The translations under genes were made by a program, and so were the position numbers. From Holothuria scabra (Eukaryota > Echinodermata > Holothuroidea > Aspidochirotida > Holothuriidae), in NCBI GenBank assembly GCA_037179385.1, contig CM074187.1, forward strand, positions 10,975,450-11,039,449: a stretch of DNA of 64,000 nt, in the 5' to 3' direction. This document shows, piece after piece, positions 50,473 through 63,244 of the stretch (the first letter of the stretch is position 1; each line of letters begins with the position of its first letter). Below the pieces are notes generated by a model. The model worked only from the letters and a program-made list of their open reading frames with translations. It had not been told where the DNA came from and searched no databases.

Positions 50473-51975
50473 GAAGGCGTAAATTCATTTGTTGATTGGT
50501 GAAACGGGATCGTCAAATAATGGTTTTGAGCTATTAAACTTGGATATTGCTGGGTCATTCTAAAAAGCAAAGAGCATCTTTTCCCTTCAATAAATAATTT
50601 CCGCAGATTTCACGTATTTCATCGTCCGAATGTCTTTCCAGGCATTTTTTATCTTTGGGGTCCATTATTATGTATAAATATTCTTATCATGCCATCTTGA
50701 ACACATCAGTAAGCTGCCACTCAAACATTGAGCAGCTACCAGGCTTCTCTGTGAGCACAGGTCTGTTTCAAGTTTAATGTAGTTTTTGACAACAGAATTT
50801 GGATGTATTTCTTCTAGTACTAAAGAAAATATAATTTTGTAATTCAAAGTGTCACAACAGTCCCTTCTTCATATATAATTTCATTTGCAGACGTATTAGG
50901 ATACACGCAATTTAAATGCCAGTAGTTAAAGTACTTTTATTTGTTAACCTCCTAAAGTAAACTTGTATTCATCGCCGAGAGAACGGTTTAATGCAATACT
51001 GAATTTGTTTTTCTTTTATGCTTTATTCCCATTGCCTTCTTTACCCTTTGTAGTTGCCGACACTCATTGTATTGGTTAATCTAATTGTGTTCCTGTCAAT
51101 GGTATTCTTTTAATCAAGAGGAACGAATAACAAACGAAGGCCAAGGTTAACGACACCAGTTTAAGTTGTCGAACAAAAGCGAGTCAAGACGCAATCCAAT
51201 GTTGCTTACGAGTTTACAGAGATTTTCCTATATCAAGGAATATAACAAAACGGTGAAAAAATAGTCTACATATGAGCAGAAGTCAACGACTTAACGAGTA
51301 TTCACCTACATACAATAGACTGGTTAGACTCGTAATCGTTACTATGGTACAAAAGAAACAAATCGAAGGAAACCGTATTTTTGAAGTCCTCAAGTGACTT
51401 TCATTAATAAATTTTATGAAAAACCTCAAAACGCGGTACAGAAGATTATTCGAAAAAATTGTATGAACGATACAGTCGTTACTGACCATTGTATTAAAAA
51501 ATATTTGTCGTGTATACAGGCGTGAGACCTCATATAGAATTTAACAATTGCACCTTTCTGCCCACCAGTTAATTCTCCTTTTCACCTGGGATATAATTTT
51601 GACCTTAAAAGACACTCTTTACTTTTGAACTGTGGGGTTGTATGAGTGCAACCGATAACATCATATGATAAAAAGACTACTTGTAAAAACTAAACACAGA
51701 AAAGAGAAAAAAAGCCACATGCGAGCAAAAGGTAAATAGTGATTTTTTCGTTGCAAGATAATTTTCATCTTTAAAATAAAGTTCCATTGGTACAAAATGA
51801 TTGATTATTAAAATAAGGATAGTACAGTAGCCTATAATATTCAAGAAATAAGTTTTTCTTACGGATAAAATATCAGCTATATGATGCTTAAAAACAATTT
51901 ATTTATCCCAAAATTTAAAAAAAATCAAATGATTCAACTGCAGTAACTCCCCCACTGAATAATGTGATGAAGGCA
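50473..51975. other. Gene-free stretch
   Basis: No gene or clear repeat recognised. Confidence 0.4.
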
Positions 51976-52191
51976 CAGTGGCGTAGCCACGAGTTAGGGG
52001 TTTTAACCCCCCCCCCCCTCCACAACCTGGAAAAAAACAATTTCAAAAAACACATGATCACTATAAACTATATTACACTTCAGGCAGAAACATTGCACCA
52101 TTTTGCATCTGGAGACCTGAAATAGCAACTTTCTCCCTCCCCTCAGACCTTTCAAAACCCGCCCCAAGACACAATTCTGGCTACGCCACTC
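51976..52191. mobile_element. hAT-like MITE, GTGGCGTAG family, copy C
   Basis: CAGTGGCGTAGCCACG at the left and GGCTACGCCACTC at the right. Flanks TGAAGGCA (51968-51975) and TGAAGATA (52192-52199) match at 6 of 8 bases. Contains the family C tract. The minus frame beginning in it is not a gene. Confidence 0.85.
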
Positions 52192-52579
52192 TGAAGATAT
52201 TGCTGCTGTTTTTTGTTGAGACCAGTTGGTTTGATACGGTAACAACTAGAGCTATTTTCCTCGTATATCATAGATCACTTCTTTATGCATACGTTTTCCC
52301 ATTTAAGGGACTGATTAACACATCTAAAAGACGTTGGTTCGAGGATGTAATGGTTTCAGACACATTCAAAAAATGAAAAAATAATATTTTTAATGAATTA
52401 ATTGCATTGACTAAAAACATTAAAAACAATGAGACTTTTATATTAAAGTACCCTCACATATATACTACCACACAATAAATACACTATTGACAGACGTCAA
52501 GATGCCAAAATGTGTAAAACGAGGGGGATTAGTGATTATTAATATCAATTTACACACAGTGTTGTCTAGTGATAATTGG

Positions 52580-53128
52580 AAGTGTACCTTAAATCAAAAA
52601 TTAGAAAAAAAATTAAACAGCATAAAAAATGAATTTTTAGGGTCCAACTCCCATAGGACATTTTTGAGCTGAGATATAAAACAATGAAGTTTATTTACAC
52701 AAATTAAAATGGTACATTGCCCAATAATTTCTGGTACCATCGTTGTACTACTCAAATTACAATCCTTTTTTCTTTATTTTTCTGAAGGTTCCTGCACCTT
52801 ATACCAAGGTGTGATAGAACTCTTACTTTTATGGGGTGATGTAATTAATTTAGCTCTCTGCGCAACATGCTATGCAAGCAAACAGGAAGTGCTGATGGTC
52901 ATAAAAACACATTTTTAATTTTGAAGGCAAACAAAGCAGGTTATCTGAGTTGTACAACAAGAAAGTCACAAATTATTGAGCAATGAACCAATTTGGTTTA
53001 AGTGAATACACTTCAGTATTTTACATCTCACCTCAGAAATGCCCTATAAAGAAGAAAGATGGACTGAGAAAATTCACATTTCATGCTCTTTTATATCTTT
53101 TTTTCAATTTTTGGACTTGAGGTTCACT
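52580..53128. mobile_element. Long-TIR TTAA MITE, family A, copy 2
   Basis: Left arm AGTGTACCTTAAATC and ccaactcccataggacat; right arm GGACTTGAGGTTCACT before TTAA (53129-53132). The left TTAA is mutated (attgga), so the left boundary is approximate. About 550 bp. Confidence 0.8.
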
Positions 53129-54329
53129 TTAAATAAAAATTGAAAAAGAAAACAGCAGTAGGCCTACGTCACAAATCTTTGAAAAGAAAATTAAAGGGTA
53201 ATGGGATTGAAATATACGTTATGGAGCAAACCTCTATGGCCCTATATGGGTGAAACCGTACAGGTTCCTTTGAATCAGTCAAGATTCATAAATAAATTCA
53301 TGAATAGATTCAACAATAAATAAAAATTATTTTATAACAATAAATAAAAGCCATATGAGTATCCGGGTAGAATAATCGTGCGTTTAACCAATATTTTACT
53401 ACCCAAAGCAATTACATGCATGGGTTCCAGAACTACTCCATATAGGTCCTATAGACTTGCCCATATGGCCTCCTTAAAATTTTTCTTCAATTGAAGGGTT
53501 TTAACTATATGGGCACCATATATTGGCCCATATAAGTTCCAAAGAACCCACATTTTAATCCTATCTGGATACGTAAATGTTAAAGTAGACCCGTTTTTAT
53601 ACATGGATGTGATGTAAATAAGTTCAGTATCAAGCCTGTTGAATAAAATTGCGACCGTTTTTAACAATGTTGTATTTCATTATTAAGGCAAACGTTTCGG
53701 AAAAGTTACACTTGATGACAGTTATCAATAACTTCCTTCAGACAAAGGATAGGAAATAATAGCATGAAACTCTTTCAGGTAACAACAGGTTAATAACGAT
53801 GTTTAGTTGACTATCAACCGTAACTTGAAACGTCTGAGTTGTGTAAGTTATTTCCTTAAGGTTACTAGATGGAACTATAAAATTTTCAAAGAATATGTGA
53901 TGTAATAACTAACAGTTAGAATATTGAAAAAATCTTCTTGTTATATAAATATGGAAGGGTACTAATACAGATGACAATCGTACTCAAATGTACCATTATT
54001 GTTTGTCCATTCAAGGTTATTTCCATGATCTACCGCCCTCTATATAGCCCATCCTTTCAAGCATATAACCTCTTCGTTCAAAATTACAGTATACTTCGCA
54101 TGCAGAGAAGGCAAAAATTTTGTCCGAGACCACAGCTTTTGTCTCACCCCACTTCAACCATCATACCATAAAGCAGTTTGAAATAGATAACCCGGATTTC
54201 TTTGAAGGAGCCTACACACAAGTGTTAAAATATGACACATTTCTTTAGCAGAGCTGAAGATTATGGGATGGGTTAAAAGTGGGTGTAAATGAAACACGTG
54301 TCCCTTCTATAAAGCACGAGGTGTTCATC
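53129..54329. other. Gene-free stretch with CCATAT-rich segment
   Basis: Between 53235 and 53545 short CCATATAGG, CCATATGG and CCTATATGGG words recur on both strands, like a decayed inverted-repeat element. No gene. CACGTG at 54295-54300. Confidence 0.4.
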
Positions 54330-54462
54330 GTAGGCATCGTAAGGACTGAAGTAGGGGAAACAAGCAAGTGAACCACAACTGGAAAAGGGCCATGGCCGTC
54401 CGATTTAAACTAATTGGTTAGAAACTGAGCCGTAAAACCTCATCTTACTCACTAACTAACTT
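54330..54462 (+). mobile_element. SINE 3'-body fragment with TTACTCACTAACTAAC tail
   Basis: gaaacaagcaagtgaaccac, aactggaaaagggccatggc and aactgagccgtaaaacctca match the SINE body in plus orientation. The ending ttactcactaactaac matches the tail of the copy at 62993. Confidence 0.75.
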
Positions 54463-57400
54463 TAAGGCACAACAGTTCTTATGTTGTTAAGATCCGCAAA
54501 AGTTTTCGTATCAAAATTGTGTCTTACTTCTTCAACTCCCCCTTTTAACCCCCGATACTCGCCAAATGATGCATCCTGCAATCAACAGTTTTGTAACGCA
54601 CCTGAAAGCAACATTCGAAATTTTTACACACTTTGAGGATGTTAAGTAGTTTTATATCTGAGTACCATAACTTCTTCACTCTCAACATCTATAACGAAAG
54701 CAAAGAATACAAATGAAAAATAATGAATATTTATTTCGTTCCATTACATTCGCACCTATACCAATACGTGTAGCACGTGACAGCAAAGTTTCAGCTACCC
54801 AATGTGTTTTAATTGTCCTTTCTTCCATTCTTAATCTGGTTTGAGGCAACGAAGGGTTTGAAAATTTAAAGAATATTATAATTGATGGTTTTAGTAATAT
54901 TTTCTCCCCATAGAGGCTTCTCTGGGGTAACCATATAGGACTGAACTCCCCTCCCCTCAGTCTCTCCTTTCTTAGTCCATGTTTCCGTAGGGTTTCTTTA
55001 ATTTTAAAAGGCCAACGATTGAAACCTAGAAAGTGCATTGAAACTAGATTTATTTCCGGATTCGTTGGTTGGTTCAATTTCGGCCCCTCTCTCTTCAAAG
55101 CATTAGTCTACATCCTTTTCGAACTTTCTCCCTCTTTTTAAGTCTTTTGGGCTTTTGTGGTGACGTCATGAGAACTCTGTAGAGTTGCTATTGGCAGATT
55201 GAAGCAAGAAGTTTTGAAGACGGACGAAGATAAGTTTCCATATTTGATTTCAAGTGAGATTTAACTTCTACATACACTTAAATGAATTGGAAGATCTCTA
55301 TTAAATGGCTCCTTACAAATCATGTAGCGATGGACAGCAATATTTTTTCTGTCGAAAACTGTAGTATCGCTCTTACATTAATTACTGTCGGATTGTCATT
55401 GCTTGTTACTAATTGATACCTTAGTCATAAAATCTAATACCTGAGGAGTTTTCTCCATTTTAATATCCATCAGTGGTTGGCTAGCGTACGGCGGGGAATT
55501 AAAAGGTTCAAGATTTTAGCCCGTGGTTTCCTTCGATAGGTCTTTTACTATAGAGAAGTACATCCCCAATGGGACCTGTCGATGATAGTAACAACCATGT
55601 GTTTAGCGGAGGGTGGGTGATTATACTAATAGCGCCCGTTACACGCTCACTGGAACGAGAAGCGTAGCCTAGACAAATACTTCACAAAGAGCAACATAGG
55701 GCAAGATTCTCCAATGATTTTCTTTACCTTTTTTCCAATTTCACGAAAAGAACGTAAGTCATCCGTTTTATACTTTTTTACCATTAATATCTGCTAATGA
55801 TGTGCCACAACGACTAAAACCCCACTAGAGCTGCACACCTTTCATAGTACCCTGGGGACGTCTCTCGATCGGCTATCATAGACTATATTTTCCTTCGTTT
55901 TAAGATAAGTTCCCTTTCGACTTTACACCGGCAACGAGCAATAAGGGATTCGGACAGCTCTCAAAGTAACATTAAAATCAAAATATGTTGCAATTTAAGA
56001 CAAACGAACAAGTCATAAACGAATGCAAATGAGGTGGGGAATACGCAAGCCTACTGTACAATTTGCTTTGAATGGCCTTGTCAAATTGAAAATGACTCAT
56101 AAAACGTATAGATTATCACTATTACACTAATATAAGGACCAAAATAAAAAAAAGAAAATACCTAACCAAAAGACACCAGTCATTCAATATGCGTATGACT
56201 AAAAATAAACCACATAGAAAAAACCTTGGTACACCTCTTTTAACCTATACTAAGAATGAAATAAAACTTACTTCAGCGTCGAGGGTTTCCGGGAAGAAAA
56301 TTTGAAATAAATTATAAACAACAGCAAAACCAGATTAATATCGTGATGTTTTCACAATTGGGACGGTCTAATTTTTCTGCAAGACTGATTTTTTTGCAAG
56401 AAGGGTGGGGAGCACGCAGAAATGGTCAGTGATTTACTGGAGTACTGGAGTAAAGATTGAAATTTTGGACGTGTTAATGACAAAATGAAGCCACTTCGAG
56501 TTGGATGATGATTCCTTGGTGTCTAGTCCAGGAGTTTTACTTTTAAATCATGTAAAGACATTTTTATCTGAAATATGAAATTCATGGTATATCTTGATTT
56601 TACTACATTTACATTTTAAAAGATAATTTCCTATGTTCAAATATTCTGGGAAGGTTTTTTAAAATAATGGTAAATTTAATTGACTTGAAGCTGGAAGAGG
56701 TAGGAAGCGGGGCTAAGTGGAGACATAGCCAGAATGTGGTGGGTGAAATATGCTTCTTACTTCCCATAAAGTTTAAGGATGAAAGCACTTTTTACTTCCT
56801 TAAAAATTCTTTAAAAAATCCGACAATTCTCATAACTCACTCTCAAAGCTCAAATATTGTACCGTATTGCATCTAAGGACCCTTTACTATTCCGAAATTT
56901 TTAAAAGAAATTATAGGAGACCTCCTTCCCTAGGGCGGAGGTCCGAAATGGATTCCTATGGGCTCACAAGAGTTAGTAGTTAGATGGAGTTTATACGGCC
57001 CAGCAATTATTCATAGTACCTAATGCCTCTTTTCTCATTTCCCTAAGAGATACGGTAAGCTGAAGTTCAATCATGCCTTCTAAAAATCTTCTGAGAGCTT
57101 AAGGAAGGGGAGGGGAACTCATAATAGACTCTTGATTCTACAATGCTTATTATAGTTTCTTGTATCAGTATCTATTTTGATTTGGTCTGTCCGATATAGG
57201 ACACAGTTCAGATACTACTCATCAGTCTGCAGCCGTATCTTCTCTTCCGTTTGTTTTTGTCCTAAGACAACTATCTATTTCTTATCTGCCCTCTTTTTTT
57301 AAACCGTCACCATATTATACGTCATGATGGGGGGTGTTCCACCATCTAACTATCATATTGTACGTCACAAAATTTAAGGATTGATTTAATCTCGTTCTTT

Positions 57401-58134
57401 TTATTGTAATTTTCATTTTCAATTGTAGCAAACGTTTATTTTAGTGTCAAATTATGACTCTGTTATGTGGAATTTATTGGTTGTAGATATTTTGGGGAGA
57501 GCCTAATAAGATTTTCAAGTTACCTTTTATTGCAATTAGCTGGTTTGGGTTTTACAGCCATAGACGAATGAAAGTGTCTACAAAATTGTACTAAAATGAC
57601 TGCAGTGTTTGACTACGAATTAACAAAGCAACGAATCCTCTTTCCAAACCCTGACATTTGTGCATAACCCTAGAGTCATAAATACAGTTGGTAATTGCAC
57701 TTTTACGTGCATTGATTACACTATACACTTTCACTATAGTTGGTGAATAAAGACTTACATATAGAGCAATACGTGGCTGTAGAACTTATGCATATGGTGT
57801 AACAAAGTAAAAAATACGCCCTCCTTTAGAGGCAAATTCAACCAACACGGAACAAATGCCGACAGCTGATTTGTCAACCAATGGGATAAGCGCAGAGTCT
57901 GTTACACCTGCAGGGCGAAATCTTATGCGTGCGACCGCGTGTTCCATTGTTTTGCCCCGAAAGATGACGTCAGTGGGTTGTCAATGCATAAGTTCTATTC
58001 AGAAACAACAAAAAAAAAAAAACGCTGACCACCTCTTACAGTGGAGATTTTATACAAACGCGTGTAATGTTGTCTACTGTAGCTTTTCCTTGTATGTGTT
58101 CTCATGATTTGATTGAAATTAGAGGAGGGTTTAA
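54463..58134. other. Gene-free stretch
   Basis: No exon recognised. A minus frame at 54682-55098 is open for 138 codons but begins at TTG, not ATG, and shows no known domain. CRE octamers at 55161-55168 and 57965-57972, CACGTG at 54774-54779, and a direct repeat catatt(a/g)tacgtca near 57311 and 57353. Confidence 0.45.
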
Positions 58135-58433
58135 AGGCAGTCATTCGTCACCCCAAACTACAGTTTCAGTATACATATATCAAAACTCTCAATTGGTACA
58201 GCTCTTTGATTGGCATCACATTCAAACAATGCATCATAGCTAAATTACACAGCATGGGTACTGAGAGTGTCTTGATTACACATTATGGACTTGTATATGG
58301 CCACTGGGACAAGCCATGAAGCAATAAACTAGGATTGTGTCTGGATAAAGATGAGTTTTAGATAAATGTGGGAGGGGCTAGAAGTAAGTAGGTTGGGAGG
58401 ACTGGAACTGTTTGGGATGATAAATATATGTCT
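58135..58433. mobile_element. TTAA MITE, family C, copy 2
   Basis: TTAA at 58131-58134 and 58434-58437. The left end is AGGCAGTCATTCGTCACCCC; the right end has diverged. Colinear with 44329-44624 over its whole length. Confidence 0.8.
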
Positions 58434-58573
58434 TTAAGTTATCTTAGTGAGGAGAACTGTTAAAGTCTAGAGAGAAATTGGGGAGCCTCTATTTAACAAA
58501 GGAAACTTTGTAATCTTTGCAATGTTATTCTAAAAAATCAATCAAATTTTAGTGAGTTTAGGACATGTGTTAT

Positions 58574-61042
58574 CAGTGGCGTAGCTAGGATTTTGTTAGT
58601 GGGGGCTATGGAGGCGAGATACTTTTGTAGGGGCTGAAGTTTACTATCTAAGCGTAGCGCCACCATCAGTATTCGCCGAGCGTTCAAAGAAAATTTGGGA
58701 TTTTAATACCTCCCAGATGCCTGGAAATGGCGTTTGCCTGGTTTTATTTTCTTTAATCCTGGTGAGAAAAGTTTTTAATTATTCTCAGACACACTTTTGA
58801 GATACTGATTACCTCAGTTCATCACTCCGCTGGGCTAAGAATCCTAGGATTGAAAATCCCAAATCCTGCTGCAGGCCTATGTTGCAAGCAGCTATTTCGG
58901 TGTGCGCCTGAGTAAGGTATTTCCATAGGCGTAAGAGAGCATTTCAGTTCTGGGGAAGAAGATTCTTTTGCAGGAGAAATGTAACTCTGACCGTATAAGC
59001 GGAACGCCACCATTAGTTCAGCGTCCAGAAAATTTGACAAATTGTGCCTCTCAGATAGTCGAAAATAGCATCTGTGGGCTTATAAAGGGGATTCAAGCAT
59101 TCGCCAATTTGAGTTTCCCTTTCCGTTTGCCAAAGATGTTCACTTGAAACTTAAATTCTACCCGAAGCGGCCTAAGTGGAGCGCTATCATTGGTTGGGGC
59201 GTAACGTACAGGAAATTGTGGAAATCAAACCCCTCAGATAGTCAAAAATAGTATTTCCCAGGCATACAGGGGGATCTAAACAGTCGCTACTTTGATCAGA
59301 AAATTACCAGATAAAATGTACTACTACCAATGGATGAAATGGTCTTATATATTTTCGGGTAAAACTATGAAAAGGAATTGAAAACATGCTCTTGAATTTA
59401 ATTTTGGGGAATTTTGGCTAAATTCAATACATGCTGATGAAACTGTGTGACTGCCCGAACTTCCTACTATGTATGGTTTTACTTTAAAAAAAAATGTCAC
59501 ATTACAAGGTGTGTTTAAAGTTTACAAGCAGACTTATGGGAAGACATTCTCACATTGCATCATCAGATCATTAAAGTATCGAAAGACAAATTACCCGATT
59601 TCATAACCATTGCCCGTATTTGGCTGCAGGACAGGATAGGTGGCAAACTTTTGCTCATTGCATCTGAACTCTCTTCTGTCTGTCTGTTGAATTAATTTTG
59701 AATTAAATACGCCCAAGCATTTTTCAAACCTTCGCCCGAATATTTGACCATTTCATGTACTTTTTCTGCAAGACTGCAGCAAGTAGTGGGGATGATGAAA
59801 ACCTTTTTTCAAATGCTTCCCAAATTTGTCGCATATCTTTGTTATTTTCCATGAAAATTTGACTTTAAATATAGCGTTTTCTGTTTTTTCGACAAAGATT
59901 TGAAGTTAGTATTAAAATAATCGATCATTTTTGGCATTGTGTTACAGGCTAAAGAATGAATGTTTCATTTAAGCCGCATGCTTCCGAAGGTGTGGCGATT
60001 TTTAATCATTCTGTTTGATTTTTGTAACTATGTTAGCCTTACTATGTTACTTTCCTACTCTCGGGCAAATGCCTGAAAGTGTTATGATGATCTGGGAAGT
60101 AAAACTCACGAATAATAGCGTTTTGCGCTGCTCGAAGGTGTAGCAAATTTTTGGAAGCTTGTTGATTTTTAATGGAAAATAACTGCGACTATAGGATGTT
60201 TCTTTCCTTTTTTCGGGCATATCGTTTTAAGATTTCGGCCAAATTCAGGAATTTTCTGAAAACCATGACATTTTGCAAACTTAAAGGACTGTACAAATTT
60301 TTTCCTAATTCCTGCCCGAATTTTCCCCGAGTTCCTGCCCGAGTTGAGATTTTGCTGAAATTTGGGGGCAGTCTGCCCCTGCCCCCGTCTGGTGCCCCAC
60401 TGGGTATGCCCTCTCCACCCAAGAGCTAAGTGAGGTTCTGTGCATGGGGTAGCAGTGATAAGGTTGCGACCCTCGAAACTGCATTGACCCAACATGGGTT
60501 TGGTTGATCCACTGGCCAATGGCTGGCAGCACTGGCCTTGCAAAGTGCAAATTCCTTCCATACATGTTTGACTCAAATATTTTACCCACCACAACCTGAC
60601 AACAAGTATGATTTTGGATCAAATTTGTGCATTCTCGGGAATTGAAAGAAAATAACGCTACAGCAGATAGAAACAGCCAGATGCTAGAAGACACATTAGG
60701 AGCACGCTTTTGCACGACTGTAATCCACGCCAAGGTAGCCAATTTCAGCCACTACAGATCTGCTTGAAAATTATCCATCCAAAAACCCGACGAGTAAAAG
60801 TCAAGAGACTCCGAAGATAGGAAGCTTGTCACAGTCTATACCCGAATTCATTCCGACATTCAGAGTGGATCTATAGCAAGTGTATCTATGGTATGTCACG
60901 ATAGACGAGTACCCCGGATTAGATATTATCATCGGCCAGCAAGAATATAGTTTTTTGCCCAGGTCGCCAGTGGGGGGCTGCTGAGGGGGCTGGACGATTC
61001 AGAAAGGGGATGCAGTCCCCAACCCCCGTAGCTACGCAACTG
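58574..61042. mobile_element. 2.47 kb non-autonomous hAT-like transposon with perfect TSD
   Basis: Ends CAGTGGCGTAGCTAGG and CCGTAGCTACGCAACTG are inverted. TGTGTTAT is perfectly duplicated at 58566-58573 and 61043-61050. An 8-bp duplication with CAGTGGCG ends fits the hAT superfamily. The interior has no recognisable transposase. Overlapping minus frames at 60169-60742 reach about 145 codons but show no hAT motif. Degenerate direct units (gcgccaccat near 58657, acgccaccat near 59005, gcgctatcat near 59181) with gataGTCgAAAATAG-type tails occupy the left third. Confidence 0.88.
58650..59275 (+). repeat. Degenerate tandem units inside the 2.47 kb element
   Basis: Three similar blocks of roughly 100 bp begin about 348 and 175 bp apart, consistent with a period near 174 bp with one unit decayed. 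Shared words: gcc(a)ccatcag/ttag, (c)cagataGTCaaAAATAG, aaaatttg. Confidence 0.5.
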
Positions 61043-61602
61043 TGTGTTATGCATTTTCTAATCGTGAAAAATGGTATCTCACAATTGAATCCTTTAATGG
61101 ATCTTTTTCCAAATTACGATTTCAACGACTTGTTGGATAGTGTTTTGGGGTGTATTTGACCAAACCTACGGGGACAAAAAATTTATTCCACAGTCTTTCT
61201 ATTGCTTTCTGAAAAAGTGTCAACTGGAATTATAGAAATAATATAGCACTACGTATACTTTGACTAAAACTGCAATGTTCATATAATCATGTCTTGCGAA
61301 GATTCAACATTATAATTTTAAAGCGAAATAATGAGCGTAAAATGTTCCGATATGGCGAACAAAGATAATGTGTCTAAATCATTATCAAACCATTCAGTGC
61401 AAACCACAAACTCCGGCAATAGCTTCCTCCCTACAAAATATTATGAATCACTTAAATATTTGAAAGTTTGTTTGAACAAATAAAGCCTATTCTTGAGCAA
61501 CAAACATTCTATTGATGTAAGAATTATTTCTTGAAAAGAAGGCTTTCGTACTTCATTAATCTGTATAATTTATCATTCCTTGTCAAAACGTGTTAGTTTT
61601 AA
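61043..61602. other. Gene-free stretch
   Basis: Apart from the target duplication of the preceding element, nothing recognised. Confidence 0.4.
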
Positions 61603-62166
61603 AGTGTACCTCAAGTCACAAAAATCAAATATATTTTAAAAGCATGAAAATGAATTCTAACAGTCCAACTCCCATCTTCATTCTTGGACATTCTTGAGCC
61701 GAGATGTAATAAGTTGAAATTTGTTCACTTGGAACAAATTGGTCCATTGAGCAATATATTATGTGCGACTTTCTTGTTGTAAAACGCAGATTAACTGCTT
61801 TGTTCCCCTTTAAAATTAAAAATGGTTTATGACCTTGAACACTCCCTGTTTACTCGCATAGCATGTTGCACAGAGAAAGTTTAATCAACTTCATAACTCA
61901 ATGAGAGTATGAGTGCTATGACATCTTGGTGCACAAGGTCCAGTAACTTTCAGAAAAACAAAGAAACACTTTGAAATTGTAATTTGAGTGCTACAACGAT
62001 GACATCATAAATGATTGCGCAATGAACCATTTTAATTTGAGTGAATAAACTTTAACATTTTATATCTCAGCTCAACAATAGTCTTATAAGAAAGGAGTTG
62101 GAATATTAGAATTCATTTTCATGCTGTTTAATATATATTTTTGAATTTTAAGACTTGAGGTACACT
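61603..62166. mobile_element. Long-TIR TTAA MITE, family A, copy 3 (best preserved)
   Basis: TTAA at 61599-61602 and 62167-62170. AGTGTACCTCAAGTCACAAA at the left mirrors GACTTGAGGTACACT at the right. 564 bp with long inverted arms and no coding sequence. Confidence 0.9.
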
Positions 62167-62654
62167 TTAAAAATTCATTTCCTTTTTTACAGCCTACAAA
62201 ATATCGGGCGCGAAGCCAATGGGGAGGTTAAAGACCAACTTATGTTTATTTTTACAACGTTAAAAGATTTTTATCTGTTTATATGAGACAAATAAGCTTG
62301 GAAAGTGCCATTTCCAGTAATCAAGGCGGCAGTTTGGACCAAATTTTTCTTGCGTTTCTTGCTAAGCTTTTGTGAAGCGGATCGCTGAGAGTCTATCAAC
62401 GGGTTTCGGCCCAACGTCCTCTTGAAAAATTCACTAGCTAGACACCCCTGCGTTATATTTCCCTTTTCCCTGAAAGCCAATTGAAATGGCAAGACGGCAA
62501 AACTTTAGGGAGTTTAGTTCATTACTCAGATTGATTTCAGGGACGTCGATTTGGTTTGTGGATTTTGGGCAAGAAATTTTTCAAACGCCAGGAGCACTGG
62601 ATCGTGTTCTGGACAGGACTAGGCTATAAGCTATATTCGCCAATACAAACGCGA

Positions 62655-62714
62655 GCACACACACATACGCACAAACACACACCCACATACACATTCACAC
62701 AGACACGCACATAC
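62655..62714 (+). repeat. CA-rich microsatellite
   Basis: Imperfect CACA/CATACA steps over about 60 bp. Confidence 0.85.
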
Positions 62715-62992
62715 AAAAAACATAGATAGGTGAAGCATCAATATAAATGCAATTTTATTACTTTCAAAGGCCTCAAATAGACGTAGCTCAAAGTGACTCT
62801 AAATCATCTGTATATCACAATATTGAATTTTGTGTATTCTGCCTGTCGTTGCTTTTTTTCTGCCTGATCTATTGGGGGCAAAACTTTTATGTTTACTTCC
62901 AGTTTTTCGTTGGGGAAATTGCCCTATGCTCCCTCCTCCCAAAGATCGACACCCCTGGTTGATTTGAAGCACCCACTCTAACTTTGCACTAT

Positions 62993-63244
62993 AGTCAGTA
63001 AGTTAGTAAGACGGAGTTTCACGGTCCAGTTTCCACCATATTGGTTCAAATCTAGCCGGCCACAGCCTTTTTCCAGATGAGGCTCACTGGCTTGTTTTCC
63101 CAGCTCCATTGCTTATGCGGAGCAGGTCACGCACAACGGCAGTAGGTTCCATTTTTAGAACCTTTGGTATGACTCTACCTGGGAATCGAACCCGGGCCTT
63201 CTGCATGAGAGGGGGATGCTCTGCTATTAGACCAAACACTGGAA
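62993..63244 (-). mobile_element. Full-length tRNA-derived SINE
   Basis: The minus strand has a tRNA-like head (ggtctaatagcagagcatcc ... GGTTCGATTCCC), then agtcataccaaaggttc, the gccagtgagcctcatctgg body, ggccggctagatttgaacc and the tail cttactaacttactgac. Weak flanking repeats tgcactat (62985) and tgcattat (63245) may be its target duplication. Confidence 0.85.

Noticed and set aside
54682..55098. 138-codon open frame on the minus strand, considered as the missing Hox exon 1 or another gene
   Set aside because: It starts at TTG rather than ATG, has no Hox-like N-terminal motif or known domain, and no convincing donor was seen.
60169..60742. Frames of 141 and 145 codons as a transposase
   Set aside because: No hAT dimerisation or catalytic motif is recognisable; two overlapping frames share one strand, typical of chance openness in repeat DNA.
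63150..63240. tRNA gene on the minus strand
   Set aside because: Same SINE head as at 24.6 kb, followed by the SINE body.
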